The notes under the pieces were generated by a model. The model saw nothing but the letters and a program-made list of their open reading frames with translations. It did no database searches and was not told the DNA's origin. Positions 33,782-45,684 of a stretch of 64,000 nt of DNA are shown piece after piece. The stretch lies in the NCBI GenBank assembly GCA_037044905.1, contig JBAOKB010000074.1, positions 868,001-932,000 on the forward strand. Reading direction: 5' to 3'. Position 1 is the first letter of the stretch. Each line of letters starts with the position of its first letter. The position numbers and the translations under genes are program-made. Source of the stretch: Hortaea werneckii (lineage: Eukaryota > Ascomycota > Dothideomycetes > Mycosphaerellales > Teratosphaeriaceae).

Positions 33782-34989
33782 TCACGCAATCTTCCTCCCA
33801 ACGTTTCCAACCCCTTTTCCAACAATACTCACAACAACATCATCCTCATCGTCACCCTCTCTTAACCCCCAGCCGCTCATGCCAAAAGCACGGAGATCCC
33901 GAGCGAGCTGGAGGACTTGCTCCGATCCGACCACATCTTTGCCCATGCTGATTCGCCCAACATCTTCACTCCCCATAGCCATAAGCGACAGCACCGTCGG
34001 CGCAGCTACCGCAGATACACAGCCGCCCTGCGAGACGCTCTCCAGAAGCTGCAAAGCGCACTTCTTGCCCAGATCTTCCGGGGGCTCGCCGCCTTGCGGT
34101 GGACTTGCAATGTCCGCTGAATATAGCACACCGGTGTTCGCCTCGGCGACCAACTCAGACCGAATCCCAACCCCGTCTTCTTCTTTGCGGATGGGTTGTT
34201 CCGCTCAGGCGCGGCAATCAACGGCGCAGAAGAGACGTCCGAGTAGACGTATGTGTCCGGACAGAACTCGTTCAACACGCCTCTTGCGGCCTCAATCAGC
34301 CGAGCGTTGTTGGCCCCTGCTACCCCCGTAGAATACGCCACACCCCTAATCCTCTTCACGCGACCGGCACTCATCAGATGCAGTGTCTTCGGCAATCGCA
34401 CCTGGTGTCCAAACACGAGCTGAACCTCCCCACCCCCTCCCTTGCCATCCTTGCCACTATTCGACCGTCGTAACATCCTCAGCTCAATATTCCGTTCAAT
34501 CCCGAACCCTCTGAAAATCGGCAGGATGGCCGTCCGCACGGTATCGGCGCTGATATCGCCCGTCTCGGTGCTGGAGGTAATGACGCCAGGGCCAGTGAAA
34601 AGCACATTCACCTGCGCTTTCGAGAAAGGCGCAAGCAGGCACAGCGGCAGCAGGAAGTAGCTCACGCCCCGCGTACAGTCCGCCGGGAGCTCATGCCGGA
34701 TCACGCCGCCTGAGGCTCCATGGCCTGCCGCGCTGCCCGTGATCAGGCCCGGTTTGTACAGCACCGTCGTGCCCGTGTAGGAGAACTCGATGTGTGAGCC
34801 GTTGGTGATGGCGTCCAGCAGGCGCAGGAACGAGACTTCGTGCGGCGCAAGCCCCGGCGCCGTGTGCGATGAGGAGCGGATCTGCGAGATCCGGATCGGC
34901 CGCCCTGTCAGCGTCGCTAGCACCAGGCGCTGGACGAGGTATTTGGAGCCTGTGAACTTCAGCGGCGCGGGCGCTGGCGCCGTGGTCAT
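33782..34989 (-). CDS. RCL1: RNA 3'-terminal phosphate cyclase-like protein RCL1, one frameshift
   Basis: About 402 codons from MTTAPAPAPLKFTGSKYL. The cyclase fold pattern is clear: LVLATLTGRPIRISQIR, HEVSFLRLLDAITNGSHIEF, YFLLPLCLLAPFSKAQVNV, GIERNIELRMLRR, KRIRGVAYSTGVAGANNARL and YVYSDVSSAPLI. The C-terminal frame resumes with LVAEANTGVLYSADIASPPQ and ends VGNVGRKIA. The region where true RtcA cyclases have the adenylated His reads SAVAAPTVLSLMAMGSEDVG without a His, consistent with Rcl1, which is not a cyclase but an 18S rRNA processing factor bound to Bms1. The single frame break near 34172 lies in a GGGG run. Confidence 0.93.
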
Positions 34990-35751
34990 CTTTTTGGAGA
35001 AATGGTTTTTTGGGTTTCCGGCGCAAGCGGGTTCTTGGGGAAGAAGGGAAGGGGGAAAAAAAGAATTTGAGCTCGATACCTACGCCTTCGTCATGCCTAG
35101 GCACTCACAGTAATGCTGTGGAGCATTTGGTAAGAGTACTGGTTTGGCAAGAGAGGAAAGGCGTTATCTTTTTAGTGCAAGCAGCATCTCAAAATTTCTG
35201 GAGCTTGGCTTCACTTTTGCTGCTGCTGTTGCTACTGCCGCCGCCGCCGAAAGTTCCGCACATAGCGCTTTGACCGTTTCGGCGAGCTTGCTGGTATGTT
35301 ATGCAGCGCAGACGCACGGGTCATCAGATGGTTTCACACTCGTGACGATCTGGTAGGGCTGATGATTTGAACAAAGCTCCTAGTCTGGTGCTTAACTTCA
35401 CTTGATACCGCTCGTCTGCGTAGATGATTAAAGCAAAGTGATGGAGTAGAGATGAGTCGTGCAGGAACCCGACAAGACAGACGTGACACGAGCGTAGGTA
35501 GTGGAAAGCAAGTCAATCATTCTACTGCAGCGAGGGGTATCACTAGGATCACCGGCAAGAGAGAAACTCGTTGCCTCTTGTTCTGCCCATCAACCGGGGC
35601 GGAACACCTCACAGTATCCATCGACGAGATCAGCCCAGCCCATGAAACTTTTCATACGCCCCTTCTCGCTTTCAATTTCGTCTCGCATTGTGCCATACTC
35701 CTCCCAAAAGACATGCTTCTAGCGCGAGGTTTGCGCACGATCGACTTCCAT
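34990..35751. other. Intergenic region upstream of RCL1 and downstream of the RRM gene
   Basis: About 760 bases with the RCL1 promoter (minus strand) and the 3' UTR of the RRM gene. A GCTGCTGCTGTTGCTACTG-type trinucleotide stretch lies near 35220. No gene supported. Confidence 0.4.
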
Positions 35752-36513
35752 CTACCAGCCGCCTTGCTGACCGCCCTGGGGCGGGCCACCGTAACCACCT
35801 GGTGGACCTTGCTGGTAGCCGCCTAAGCCCTTGTTAGCGTCTGAATATCGATTCGTCTCAAGATCTTTGGCTTACCGCCGTAGCCGCCTGGCTGGCCGTA
35901 GCCACCAGCCTGACGCCAGTTCCCGCCGCCTCCAGAGAAGCCTAGATTGTCAGCCATGGTACCAATGCTCAACTAGAGACTCCCCTACCTCCGCCACCGT
36001 AGCCGCCGTTGTATCCGCCGCCATAGCCACCGCGACCTCCACCGAACCCACCGCCGGAGTAGCCGCCTGGCAAGTGTTAGATTAGAAGCACTTTGTCAAA
36101 CAAGGATCTCCTTACCACGACCACCACCGAAGCCGCCAGAGCCTCCAGCAGGGCGCTCCGAAGCCTTGTCGACGCGGATCTGGCGTCCGTCGAACTCGAC
36201 ATTGTTCATCTGCGCGATCGCGTTCTCAGCAGCAGACTCCTCTGCGAAGCGCACAAAGCCGAAACCGCGACTACGTCCGGTGTCACGGTCCTTCACGACA
36301 ATCTAGTCAGGAAGGTCAGTGTGAATGCTCCGCCAGCTGGAGGTTTGACTATGCCCACCGCTTCATCAACCTGGCCGAACTCTTCGAACTTTGAGCGCAA
36401 GGTCTGGTCGTCGGTGTGCCACGCGAGGCCACTGCGCGAGGTCAGCAAAAGTGCGTTCGTCGACGTAGGCGTCAGCTCCTCGTAGCGACGCACCCAATGA
36501 ATAGCTTGGCCAT
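35752..36513 (-). CDS. Glycine-rich RNA-binding protein, single RRM, six exons
   Basis: Exons 36494-36513, 36359-36431, 36116-36302, 35989-36066, 35876-35941 and 35752-35822 total 495 nt, 164 residues. The N-terminal RRM has RNP2 (KLFIGGLAW) and RNP1 (RGFGFVRF), with the helix-rich EESAAENAIAQMNNVEFDG between. The rest is a Gly/Tyr/Arg-rich tail ending GGPPQGGQQGGW. The layout is that of GRP/CIRBP-like proteins, which act as RNA chaperones and often respond to stress. All introns have GT..AG borders. Exons 4 and 5 (78 and 66 nt) are both phase 1 at each end. The frame is intact. Confidence 0.94.
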
Positions 36514-38843
36514 CTTGTTGCTGTCGTCAAGTGCTCCACTCCAGGTAAGGACCGAATCAAGTACCAGCACGATCTACGCGCCGCGGAATGCGAAAGAGGA
36601 ACGGTTTCTGCTGTGTGTCTGCCGAATTGTGTTCTGTTTGTGTCAAAAAGGTGTCGGTTTGATGTGTCCAGCAAAGTTGTCGCAATGAGATCACCTGCCG
36701 ATAAGCGGCAGTCCGCGGTCCAAGCGAGGTCAGACGACTAGGTAGGCTAAGCACGTGGCCGGCCGACAACGGGAATCAAAAAGAAAAAGTGAAACTGACG
36801 CGTTTGCGACAAACGGGAGAGCGCACAGGCAAACGATGAAGGTCTGTTTTCTCAATCCACGGTCAGCGCGAGGGAGGGATGGATAGATGGGGGTTTGATC
36901 CTCGTGCACGAATGGACACCAGTAGAACGGTGTGGGAGCTTCGCAGGGTCCAAACTCTAAACAAGCGCCACAGCTTCCACTAGCAGAAAAGTTGGGACAA
37001 TATGGGTGAGATGGATAAGCCCCCCCCCTCCTCATGTCGCACGAGAACGAACGATCTTCATCTCAAGCAGGCAGTGCAGACAGGGCAATCATGGCAGGCA
37101 ACAGACGGCTGTCGGGGCCCTGCAGGAGGAATGGGGTCGAGTGTATGCGACCGCCATGCGTGTGGAGAGGGCAGGACGAAATGTTGGTACTGTGAGTGGA
37201 TCGTTCAACTAGCGTGGTCGTAGTAGCTCGACCATAGGCAGCGAATAATGTGCAGCGCTCGCGCTCCTTTTCACGCTTTGGATTCATGATCAGCTGTCCC
37301 GTGTTCACCTCTTCCTGCGGCTCATCACTTTAGCTAGCTAGCATGAGGTAGCCCGCCAGCGAGACCCAGTCCATTTTCATTGGGGTTTCCCGTGCTCGGC
37401 AGCTCAGAAGGATTGGGGGGGATCCTGCCTTATGCACGGTCGGCTGCAGCTGAGATGTATGTAGCTTTCCACCCTTTTCTATTGGTACAGCCTTGCGAGC
37501 TGCGGATTTGGGGGGAAGAATGTACATAGCAGGTATTGCAATTGCTTCGGGCACGAACTCTGATCTGCCGGTCCTTTCCCTCATCCAGCCGGCTTCTGGA
37601 CCTTCACCGCTGTGGCGGTCGATGTAGCAAGTCACGGAAAGCTTGGAATTGGTCGGAGGTGGGAAACGGTCGGTCGGTGGGAGAAGATTGGCTTGCGTTA
37701 GCTTACCTGTTCGGATAATAATGGGCGTTTTATCGGTCTGGACTAGATCGGCAATCCGTGGTGGATTTGGGGTCCCTGCAGTTGCCGAATGAATTTCATC
37801 AGACTTAGGTAACCGCCTCCAGCAGATGCTACATACAGTACTATCTAAGGTAGGTAGGTATGAACATGATACCTAGTGTCAAGACGACTTGAGGGCTTGA
37901 GGTCAACCGCAGACCGTGTCCTCGCGCATCTGCGACTCACCTTGAATACCTCGCATAATGCGCTCGTCACGAGGCTTTGAAGCTTCCGGGCTACGAAGGT
38001 GCGAGAGCGCGTACTTGTCGACAATCGAGCCGTCTCCTGCGCAATCCCAGTCGACGCATCCAAACTCGATAGACTACGGCTTGGCTACACCAATGGTTCG
38101 ACGCTAAAAGCGCAGCCAGTACGATGATAGCTGTCACTATGGGAAGTTCGACCGACACTGTTTTAAACCACTGTATTCGTGTGGCGGTGGCGAAACGACA
38201 TGGAGCATCTCCGCACTATCATCGAGATGCACACTGTTTGGGGGCATCATTGGCCGAGTGAATACTGTTTTGTGGACGAGAAGGAATGCTCAGATGTCGC
38301 CATCCTGAACTGCGTCAATTGTAACATGCCTGAAGGCTAAGTATCAAATGATACAAGAGGGCCGTCCAATGTGGATGGCTTTGCTACCTCCTTATCGGAA
38401 ACAAGTCAAAAACTTGAATCCATGAATGATACCTTACCTAGGTAGATGCCTAGAAGTCGCGGTGAAAGCTGCATTCATGGCACCTTCAGGTTTCCGGCTG
38501 CACCTCCAGCTCAGGTTTGTATAGTGAGCCTAGTCGCTCCTTCCCACACAACCCATCATGAGACCTGTCATTTCCTCTTTCGCCAGAAATGCCGGCCTTC
38601 CGACCCACCCGGAGCGCTACCATGTACTTAGCTAGGCCGGTTGGTCGAAACCTGGTTTAACCACCATGGATATGCAACTCATCACGTCCAGCACCAGAAG
38701 CCACATTCCGTGAAACAGATGCATTCGGGTCAGCCTATCTCCATCACTCAGTCGGTGAGGTGACTTTCTATCGGCAGTTCAGGCTTCTGTTTGTGGGCTG
38801 CCATGGGCACTTGCTGACTCCGGCAGTGCCTGCATGCGACGAG
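36514..38843. other. Longest gene-free stretch (2.3 kb)
   Basis: Between the divergent RRM gene and the unknown gene at 38844. It should contain the RRM gene promoter and a long leader. Short frames have no motif. It contains a C run near 37021, and TAGGTAGGTAGGTA-like (37847-37860) and TTACCTAGGTAG (38434-38445) sequences. A non-coding RNA is possible but nothing in the sequence shows one. Confidence 0.4.
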
Positions 38844-41111
38844 ATGGACATAAGGCGGTGGTTAGATGACACTGCTGATCGCGAGCCACCTGATGTGGAT
38901 GTGCCGCCGCGCTCACTTCAACTCCCGATCCACAAAATCTACCGGCTAGACCTCCGCGAAGGAACCGCCGGAAAAGGCAACGAGCGTCAAGCGACAGCTC
39001 CATCATCGTCCCACCGCAGTGCCGTAGTAAGCGCAGTCGCCGTCAGCCGCGAGTCCAGGCGCACTCCTCGACACCTTCTGCCGTTGAGAATGCCTGCGCT
39101 GCGGAAGATGCCGGCGCGGATGCATATTCCTCATCTGCCCTTGATGACCCAAAGCCTTCTGTCGATGCGGTACATGAGCACGCTTACACCAGGAAAGCGC
39201 GGCACAAGACAAACCCTGGCCGCTACGAGCCCAAGTCAAGGAAACAGAGGAGGGAGCTGAAGGCGCGCAATGATTCACGATCTAGACCCAAGCATCGCAA
39301 GTCGCACCGCAGCGGCGATGGTGGGCGGGCGACAGGGTTGGTGCAGAGTTTCCAGCTCAAGAATGGACCAAAGGGTGGTCGTCTGACGGTACGTCTTCCA
39401 TGCAACCACGCCTATCGGCTAGATTGACCAACTTGATGCAGTTGAAGCCTGAGACCGCAACTGGTTTCTTCAAGCATGGCCGTGCCTCGGCGCAAGTGGC
39501 GGGCAGGGGTGGCGGGCGTACGTACTTTGCTGCCTAACGTAGCACAGCGTAGAGTGCTAACCCTCCTGTTAGTCCCTGACTTGGCCTTCAACGAAATGCG
39601 TTTCCTACAGAAGCCGAAAGACCATCAGGATGCTGTGTCGGGAAATCAAGCTGCCAAAGGCCCTACGAAGAAGGACCGGAAACATGCGCAAGACGAGGAA
39701 ATCTCTGCCTACTTTGCTGCACAGCGGCGCGATCCGGATGGGAAACAACAAGATCCGTCTAAGATTGGCGGTAGACAGGACAGGCGCAAAGACTCTCCAT
39801 TACGGGCGCGGCAGGCATCACAACCTCCTGTAGACCTGCCCGAGAAGCCTTTCCTAGGGTTTGGGAGCAAAGGCACACAGCAAGACCCTAGTCATAAACA
39901 TGACCAGAGCACAAGTCACTACAGCTGGTCAGAGTCCGCAGCTCCGGCAAGAACTGAGAAAGGAAACGCACCGATTTTGAATGCAGCCTTCGCCACCGAA
40001 AGGCCTGGAGAGACTGAGTCGGTCACATCAAAACCAAAGATTGCCAGTAGGGACAGGGCTAGCGAGAAGAGCGTGGCTCAAGATGAATCTTTAGACGCCT
40101 CATGGAAAAGAGAAAGTCTGCATCAGTCACAGCCCAAGAAAAGATCTACGCTTCGCGAGACGGATGTCGCGCCCCTTGCTGCGCGACTAAAAGATGACGA
40201 AGCAAGACGTTCCACCACCAAGACTACGTGTCAATCATTGCCACATCAAATCCAAGAGACACGGAGCCAAGATCCGCCGCGTTCACGAGGCGACGTGAGC
40301 TGTCATACTTCTGACATACTGAAAGTCAGACAACCGAACACCCTCATAACGAAGTCCACCTTCGAGAGTCTGATTGGTCTCGCAGCGGTCGGTGAAGACG
40401 ATAAAGAGAACAAGCAGCCGGATTCTTCATCGCCTACCGGCAAACTGCTCAAGCGTGCCAGAGACGCTCTGTCTCAGCCCACGGTCACGCCGGTAAAGAT
40501 CGGACAAGGGCATCATGGCGCCAACGCTGGTTTGAACTTCGAAGACCAGCTTACGGATACTGGAGGCCTCCATATGCCCGAGCGCCGGCTACAATATTAC
40601 AGGGGATGATACAGCTTTCGGTCAGAAAGGACGACAGTATCAGCGCCCCAGCCTAGAGCAAAGAATCTTTCGTGGGCCAACAAGGCAGCAGATCGGAAAT
40701 CTCCAATACGGGATGGCAGAGCCCCTATTACGCACTCAGAACCTGAGTAGCGATGCTGAAATGCTTGATAACGGCAACGACGCTGCTCCATTGGAACTGT
40801 ACGACAGCTATGTTTATGCAGATGGAGAGAAGAATGATAAACTTGGACAAAATTGGCAGTTTGAGCGCTCTACTGGCTTTCTCGATGACCGAGAACAGAG
40901 TCTTGCACCGGTGAGCCGTCTATCTGGCGGACGGATTCAGACGTTTGCTACACTTTCCGATACAGGACGCGCACGCGCAACTCGAGGACTTTCAATCGAC
41001 ATCGACAATGAGAGCTCGCGTCCGCCGACCTTGGGCGCAGCAGCTGAAGGTGGCGATACTAAGATTGAAGATGGATTTGCAGGCTTCTGGAAGCCTCACA
41101 GACTGTACTGA
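38844..41111 (+). CDS. Conserved fungal protein of unknown function, disordered, two frame breaks
   Basis: About 720 codons in three exons: 38844-39388, 39442-39517 and 39573-41111, with GTACGT donors and CTAAC/TTGAC branch points. The start MDIRRWLDDTA fits; the frame breaks near 38950-38970 and again near 40580-40610. The protein is largely disordered, with conserved-looking islands: YEPKSRKQRRELK, VQSFQLKNGPKGGRLTLKPET, GFFKHGRASAQV, then PDLAFNEMRFLQKPKD and a C-terminal GFAGFWKPHRLY. I recall the same order of islands in other filamentous ascomycetes, without a known function. The basic, Ser-rich composition would suit a nuclear protein, but that is inference. Confidence 0.66.
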
Positions 41112-41288
41112 CAATCGTACGCCCATGGTGTGGATCGACGAACAGTATATAAATGTAAAAATACCAATCGAACCCAACTTCGTCATGACTTCATGGAATT
41201 CTCATCCTTCACTCCCTCAAGCCCAAACTGGGCCGCACGTCCGTCACAGAACCACCTTTCCCCTCCACATAATCTCTGAATCCAGTCA

Positions 41289-41855
41289 CTACCGTTCCAT
41301 ACTCCACTGCCACCGTCGAAACCCCGCCTTCGTCACCACCGTCACGATCCCTCTCCGCACGCTCCTCTCCTCCCGCCCATACCCTACCCGCTGACAATAC
41401 CTTCTCGCGCTCGCCAAGCTCCAGAAATCATACAGATCCAAATACACACTCCCCTCGAGAATCTGCCGCTTCGCTTTCAGCCCCCGGATTTCCGTCCAGG
41501 TGTCCGTTAGCCGGTGGTATTCTTCGATCTTGAGGCAAGGCGTGAGGTAGAATATCGGACTGTATTCGTGTCTCAGTTGGGGGTGTGTGGAGAGGAGTGA
41601 GGGTAGAGTGGCGGTTTCCCCGAAGGAGGAGAGGTCGGTGGGGAGAGTGAAGGTGTAGATGTTGTTTCGGAGTTCGGGGGGGAGGGCGAGGAGAGGGGGA
41701 AGGGGTGGCGTTGTCATCGCCCTTTTTTCCCTTTGTTGGATTTCCTTCGTCTTCTTTTGTTGGATGATCTCTTCCCCTGGGAGGTGGTGCGCTCGCAATG
41801 GTGATCGGAATTTACTTTGATGGGGCAGTGTTTCCTTGGCTTCGATCTTCTCCAT
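41289..41855 (-). CDS. 2EXR/F-box-like domain protein
   Basis: Single frame of 188 residues; the likely start may be the internal ATG of MTTPPLPPLLALPPELRNNIY. LPPELRNNIYTFTLP is the 2EXR motif, followed by LPSLLSTHPQLRHEYSPIFY (conserved Pro-Gln-hR-E). The rest resembles other members in length. The C-terminus may continue in another frame to 41209 if an indel lies near 41300. It belongs to the same family as the gene at 5578-6081 but the sequences are not close. Function unknown. Confidence 0.6.
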   Translation of the reverse strand: MEKIEAKETLPHQSKFRSPLRAHHLPGEEIIQQKKTKEIQQREKRAMTTPPLPPLLALPPELRNNIYTFTLPTDLSSFGETATLPSLLSTHPQLRHEYSPIFYLTPCLKIEEYHRLTDTWTEIRGLKAKRQILEGSVYLDLYDFWSLASARRYCQRVGYGREERSVRRGIVTVVTKAGFRRWQWSMER

Positions 41856-42602
41856 TTACTGGACCTCTCTCCCTCCTGCTCGGAGATTATGGTCTGAATG
41901 TTTTAATCGGTAGTAGTAAGTAAAGTGAGTTTTAGCTGGAAATTCGTGATGTACACATACAGCAGTGAGCTCTCTTGATCTCGTTCTTTCTTAGTAAGGT
42001 ACGTGGGGTACTGTACGCAGTACGTTGGCGCGCAGAGAAAGTCTGTAAAGCTGGGAGACGGAGCGGTTCTGAGATCCTTCATGGACTCGGTTCTTCGTAC
42101 TTGTACTGTACTATCGCTGTTGCCACCTCACAGGTCTGAGCAGCCTATGCGGCTGATCAGGCAAGGACATCAGATTCGCATCTCAACAGTTGATAGTAGC
42201 AATGAAATTCGCTGGATCAAAGGGGATTTTCTCTTTCGTGTGTACATCCATTACGAAACAAGGCCAACTGCCTAGCCACAAGAACTAAACTATATCATAC
42301 GGAAAGGGTATACGCAGATAAGACAACCATCTCTCCCTTACTTCGCCCTGTTGCCCCAAGAAACCCGCTCCTCCGACTTGTGCCCACACCGATCTTCCTC
42401 CTCACGTTCCATCTTGAATCTGCCAAAATAAAGCTGTAGAGTAAAACTCCACAAAGCTTTATTACGCCCTGCCACCATTCGCAGGTGCCGGAGCATAAAT
42501 ACTATATCCCAACCTCCCCCGTGCGCCCCTCCGCATGCGAGCCCACTGCAGCGCCTCGATCCTCAGTCCCGGCTCCATGTCGCCGGGCGAGCAACAGTAC
42601 AG
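41856..42602. other. Intergenic region upstream of the second 2EXR gene
   Basis: About 750 bases; holds the promoter of the minus-strand 2EXR gene and the 3' end of the CLIP-170-like gene. Nothing specific seen. Confidence 0.4.
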
Positions 42603-45044
42603 CTAATACTGCTCCTCTGGGCAATCAAAGGCGAGGTGCCCGTCCTTCTCGCAGAGCGCACACCATTTGTCTTCCTCGGCGGGTTTGCCGTCTTTCCCGC
42701 CTTCGATGCCAGCGGCGCTGGCATTCTCTTTGCCCGTGGCAGAGGTGTTCAGAGGCGGGGGTGGGGAGGTGAAGGACGTTGGTTTGGTCGGGTTGATGGG
42801 CGATGAGGAGGCGGCGAAGGTTTCGCACTCCGACTGTGTCGTGCTCGCGAGACTGGCACATTTCGCAGTACACGCCTTCTGTCGCTTCGCTCTCTGCGTC
42901 GTCCCCTCTCTGGTCAAATGCGCCGGCGTTGTTGTCCGGGTCTTCCTCTTCGGCCAATGAGCCCTGTCGCGCTCTTTCTGCAAATGCCTGGTTGGCTTTC
43001 ACAGTTCCGCTTCGTTGTCTTGCCGACGTACCGTCTGCTTGAGCAGTTGCGGTTCGCTCGGACTCATTGCGCTGGTGGCGAACCTCCTGGCGAGCGCCAT
43101 TGGTTGCCGCAGATTCTCTACGAAGCTGTTCCAGCTCTTCTTCGAGACTTTCCTTATCCAGCTGACTCTGCTCGAGCGCGTTCTGCAATCGCTGGAGCTC
43201 GTCCTCATCTATGGCGTACCCGTTCGCGCCATTGGTTGATGCGGCTGCCTCGCTTGGATTGGAAGATAGGTTGTGGATGATCGCTTTCAGTCCACGAATC
43301 TCATCATCCTTTCCTTCCAATTCCTTCGCACTGCCACTGCCACTGCCTGCACTTCCAACCTTGGTGAGACTTGCGCCTTTCTCCCTCTCTCTCGCCAGCT
43401 CGGAGCGTCCTCTTTCCACTTCACCTCGCAAGAATTCTACTTCGCCACGCGCCTCAGCCTCGCCTCTTCTGGATTCTTCAAGGCCCTCCTCGAGCTCAGC
43501 GACGAGCTCTTCCAGCTGCTTCAATTGGCTAGCCACGCCCTCAAAATCTTCCCTGCTCCCTCCCATTTCCACTGCCTCCTGTTGAAGCTGCTCATTCTGC
43601 TGCTGCAATTCCGAGACCTGGGACAACAGATCGCGCTTCTGCTCCTCGTAGACTCGTTCAGTCTCCGTGCTGGCCATTTCAAGACTGTCCAGCGTACTTC
43701 TGAAGTCCGCGCGATGACTGTCAAATTCAGATGTCATCAGCGCAATCTTCTCGTTCTTCTCCCTTAGCATCTGTCTGAGCTGGCTGGTTGTCTGTTCATC
43801 ATCATCGCCTAGCTCGCCTCCTCGGTTGGTACCACCGGGGGTGACGCCATCACCTGGCATAAGGGCTGTCAGCTCCCTAACACTTGTCTCCATCTCTGCA
43901 AGCGTCTCGGCCTGTTCCTCAAGCCGCCTATCGCGTTCGTTCAATTCTTTCTGTAGTCTTTGGATCTCGTGGTCTTGCCCACCGGCACTGCCCAAGCGAG
44001 AAGGCGAGCGAAGAGGCTGGGAGAATGATGGCATGGACGACTGGGACGTCGTGCGCGAGCCACGAGCGGCGGTGGGCGCTCCAACTGGTGTGCTGTCTTC
44101 ATCATCGCCTACCCTTCCACGCTGACCAAGACGAGAGCCTGTTCGGGAGTACGGACGAGGTGTTGTGCCGGCGGCAGGGCGGCTGTAGTGGTTGTCGCTC
44201 TGAAGTTTGGCTTGTTCGGTGTTGTAGTCGAGGCGCCGAAGTTCGGTCGGCCGCCCCTTACGCTCTGGGATAGATGCTTGGCAGGGGTTGGGGCAAGGTT
44301 TGGTGCCTGCTTCCTCAATGGTGACTCCGGTCGTGGGAGACTTGGACGGCGCGGTTTGAATTGAGGGCTTGATGGACGAGCGCCTGGACCGACCGACTGC
44401 GAGAACTTGGAAGTCGCGGGGGGATGGGAGGAGTGCGGCCGTTGCCTCTGGCCCGGTTGCCGTTCAAGGTGCTGTGGGAGGGAGTGTTGGGGGTAGGCGG
44501 GAAGGAGTCGGAGGCATTAGTGCTGGGTGACGATCGCTTCTCGGCGCGGTGGACTGGAAGGAAGATGCCGGAGCCGGGGATCGAGGTGGTGAAGTAGTAT
44601 GTCCTGAATCATGCGTCAGACCACTCGAGATGGCTACATGGTGTTTGTCCTGCCTTCCTGTTCAGGATGGTCACATGACGGGAATGCATCTTACCCATCA
44701 ACATCACCATCATTCTTTCCCTTGGCCGCGAACGCTCGATCTAGTTCCACGCCGACAAATGTTCCATTCTTGCCCCTTACACTTCCAATGAATTTGACTG
44801 TGCCATACATGTCCCCTGGCACGTTGACGCTGTCGCCCACATCCAGTTCATCTCCGCCGCCCGCCATTGCGCTCGCTGCTCTGCTTCCCGGCGTTCTGGG
44901 CTGTCCGCCTGTGAGGGCCTGCAGGCTGGCCTTTCTGTTTACCGCTGCGCTCGCACTCAGACCTAGGCCAGCTGGAGATTTTTCTGCGGAGCCGGTGTTG
45001 TATGATGATCGTTGCAGCCGTTGCCGTGGGGTCTGCAAGGACAT
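42603..45044 (-). CDS. CLIP-170-like microtubule plus-end protein (CAP-Gly, coiled coil, two zinc knuckles)
   Basis: About 780 codons. After a Ser-rich start (MSLQTPRQRLQRSSYNTG) comes a CAP-Gly domain: LDVGDSVNVPGDMYGTVKFI, GKNGTFVGVELDRAF, GKNDGDVDG, with an intron (GTAAGA donor at about 44694, acceptor near 44600) before YYFTTSIPGSGIFLPVHRAE. A Ser/Pro-rich basic linker with frame breaks follows (44050-44550). The coiled coil runs from about 44000 to 43000. The C-terminus has two CCHC knuckles, CEMCQSREHDTVEC (after correcting one G in a GG) and CALCEKDGHLAFDC, and ends CPEEQY. This is the CLIP-170/Bik1/Tip1 architecture; the protein should track microtubule plus ends and work with dynein and EB1. 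Confidence 0.9.
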
Positions 45045-45684
45045 GATGGGGATGCTTGCAAACACAAGTACCGGGTAGTCAATGTATGCGAGACGGCACA
45101 GCAGAAGCGAGTTGCTATGGGGTCTCGGAGAATAATTCGCCTGTGAAGTTTGAGGCTGTCCCCAGGGTGCAGCGCGTAAACAATGTTTAATTATTGGGCC
45201 GCCATGTCGTCATGTCTGCATAAATCCCATCAACCAAATGGCGACCTAACAACGCTAAGATACTGTTTGACCAGCGTGAAATGCTCACCAATATTTCACG
45301 GTATAGTATCAAAGCAAATGGTGGACTTCCACACGGCTCTACAAGGGACTCGCGGCGGAACATGTGTTGCATGCGTTCCTCACCCACATTCGCACTGTAC
45401 CTGGGTACTTGATTCATTATTGATGGCGCCTCTGCACATGAGACGGCGGCTGCTGACTCACCGTCACCCGGATCGACGTTGCCCTCCCGTCGGGCTGGTA
45501 ACTACGAGGACCTCGGCATCTCCCCTCCGCATCCCATCGGTGCCATCTCCAGAGCCGAGAGCAACCAGCCATTGAAGATGTAGGCATCCGCAGACAATGC
45601 GATCTGTACTGGTAGGTTATTGTATTGATTAGAACGTGGTCTCACTATTGAAGGCGAAGAGTATACCGCAGCCAAACAGCCAAT
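45045..45684. promoter_or_regulatory. Bidirectional promoter region
   Basis: 640 bases between divergent starts of the CLIP-170-like and APH-type genes; no individual site identified. Confidence 0.4.

Noticed and set aside
36730..37635. Cys-rich or Pro-rich short frames as secreted effectors
   Set aside because: No signal peptide with a plausible cleavage site, and no splice signals or codon bias; they lie in the leader/promoter area of the RRM gene.
38080..38120. GGTTCGAC word resembling a tRNA T loop
   Set aside because: No matching T stem, acceptor stem or box A at the right distance.
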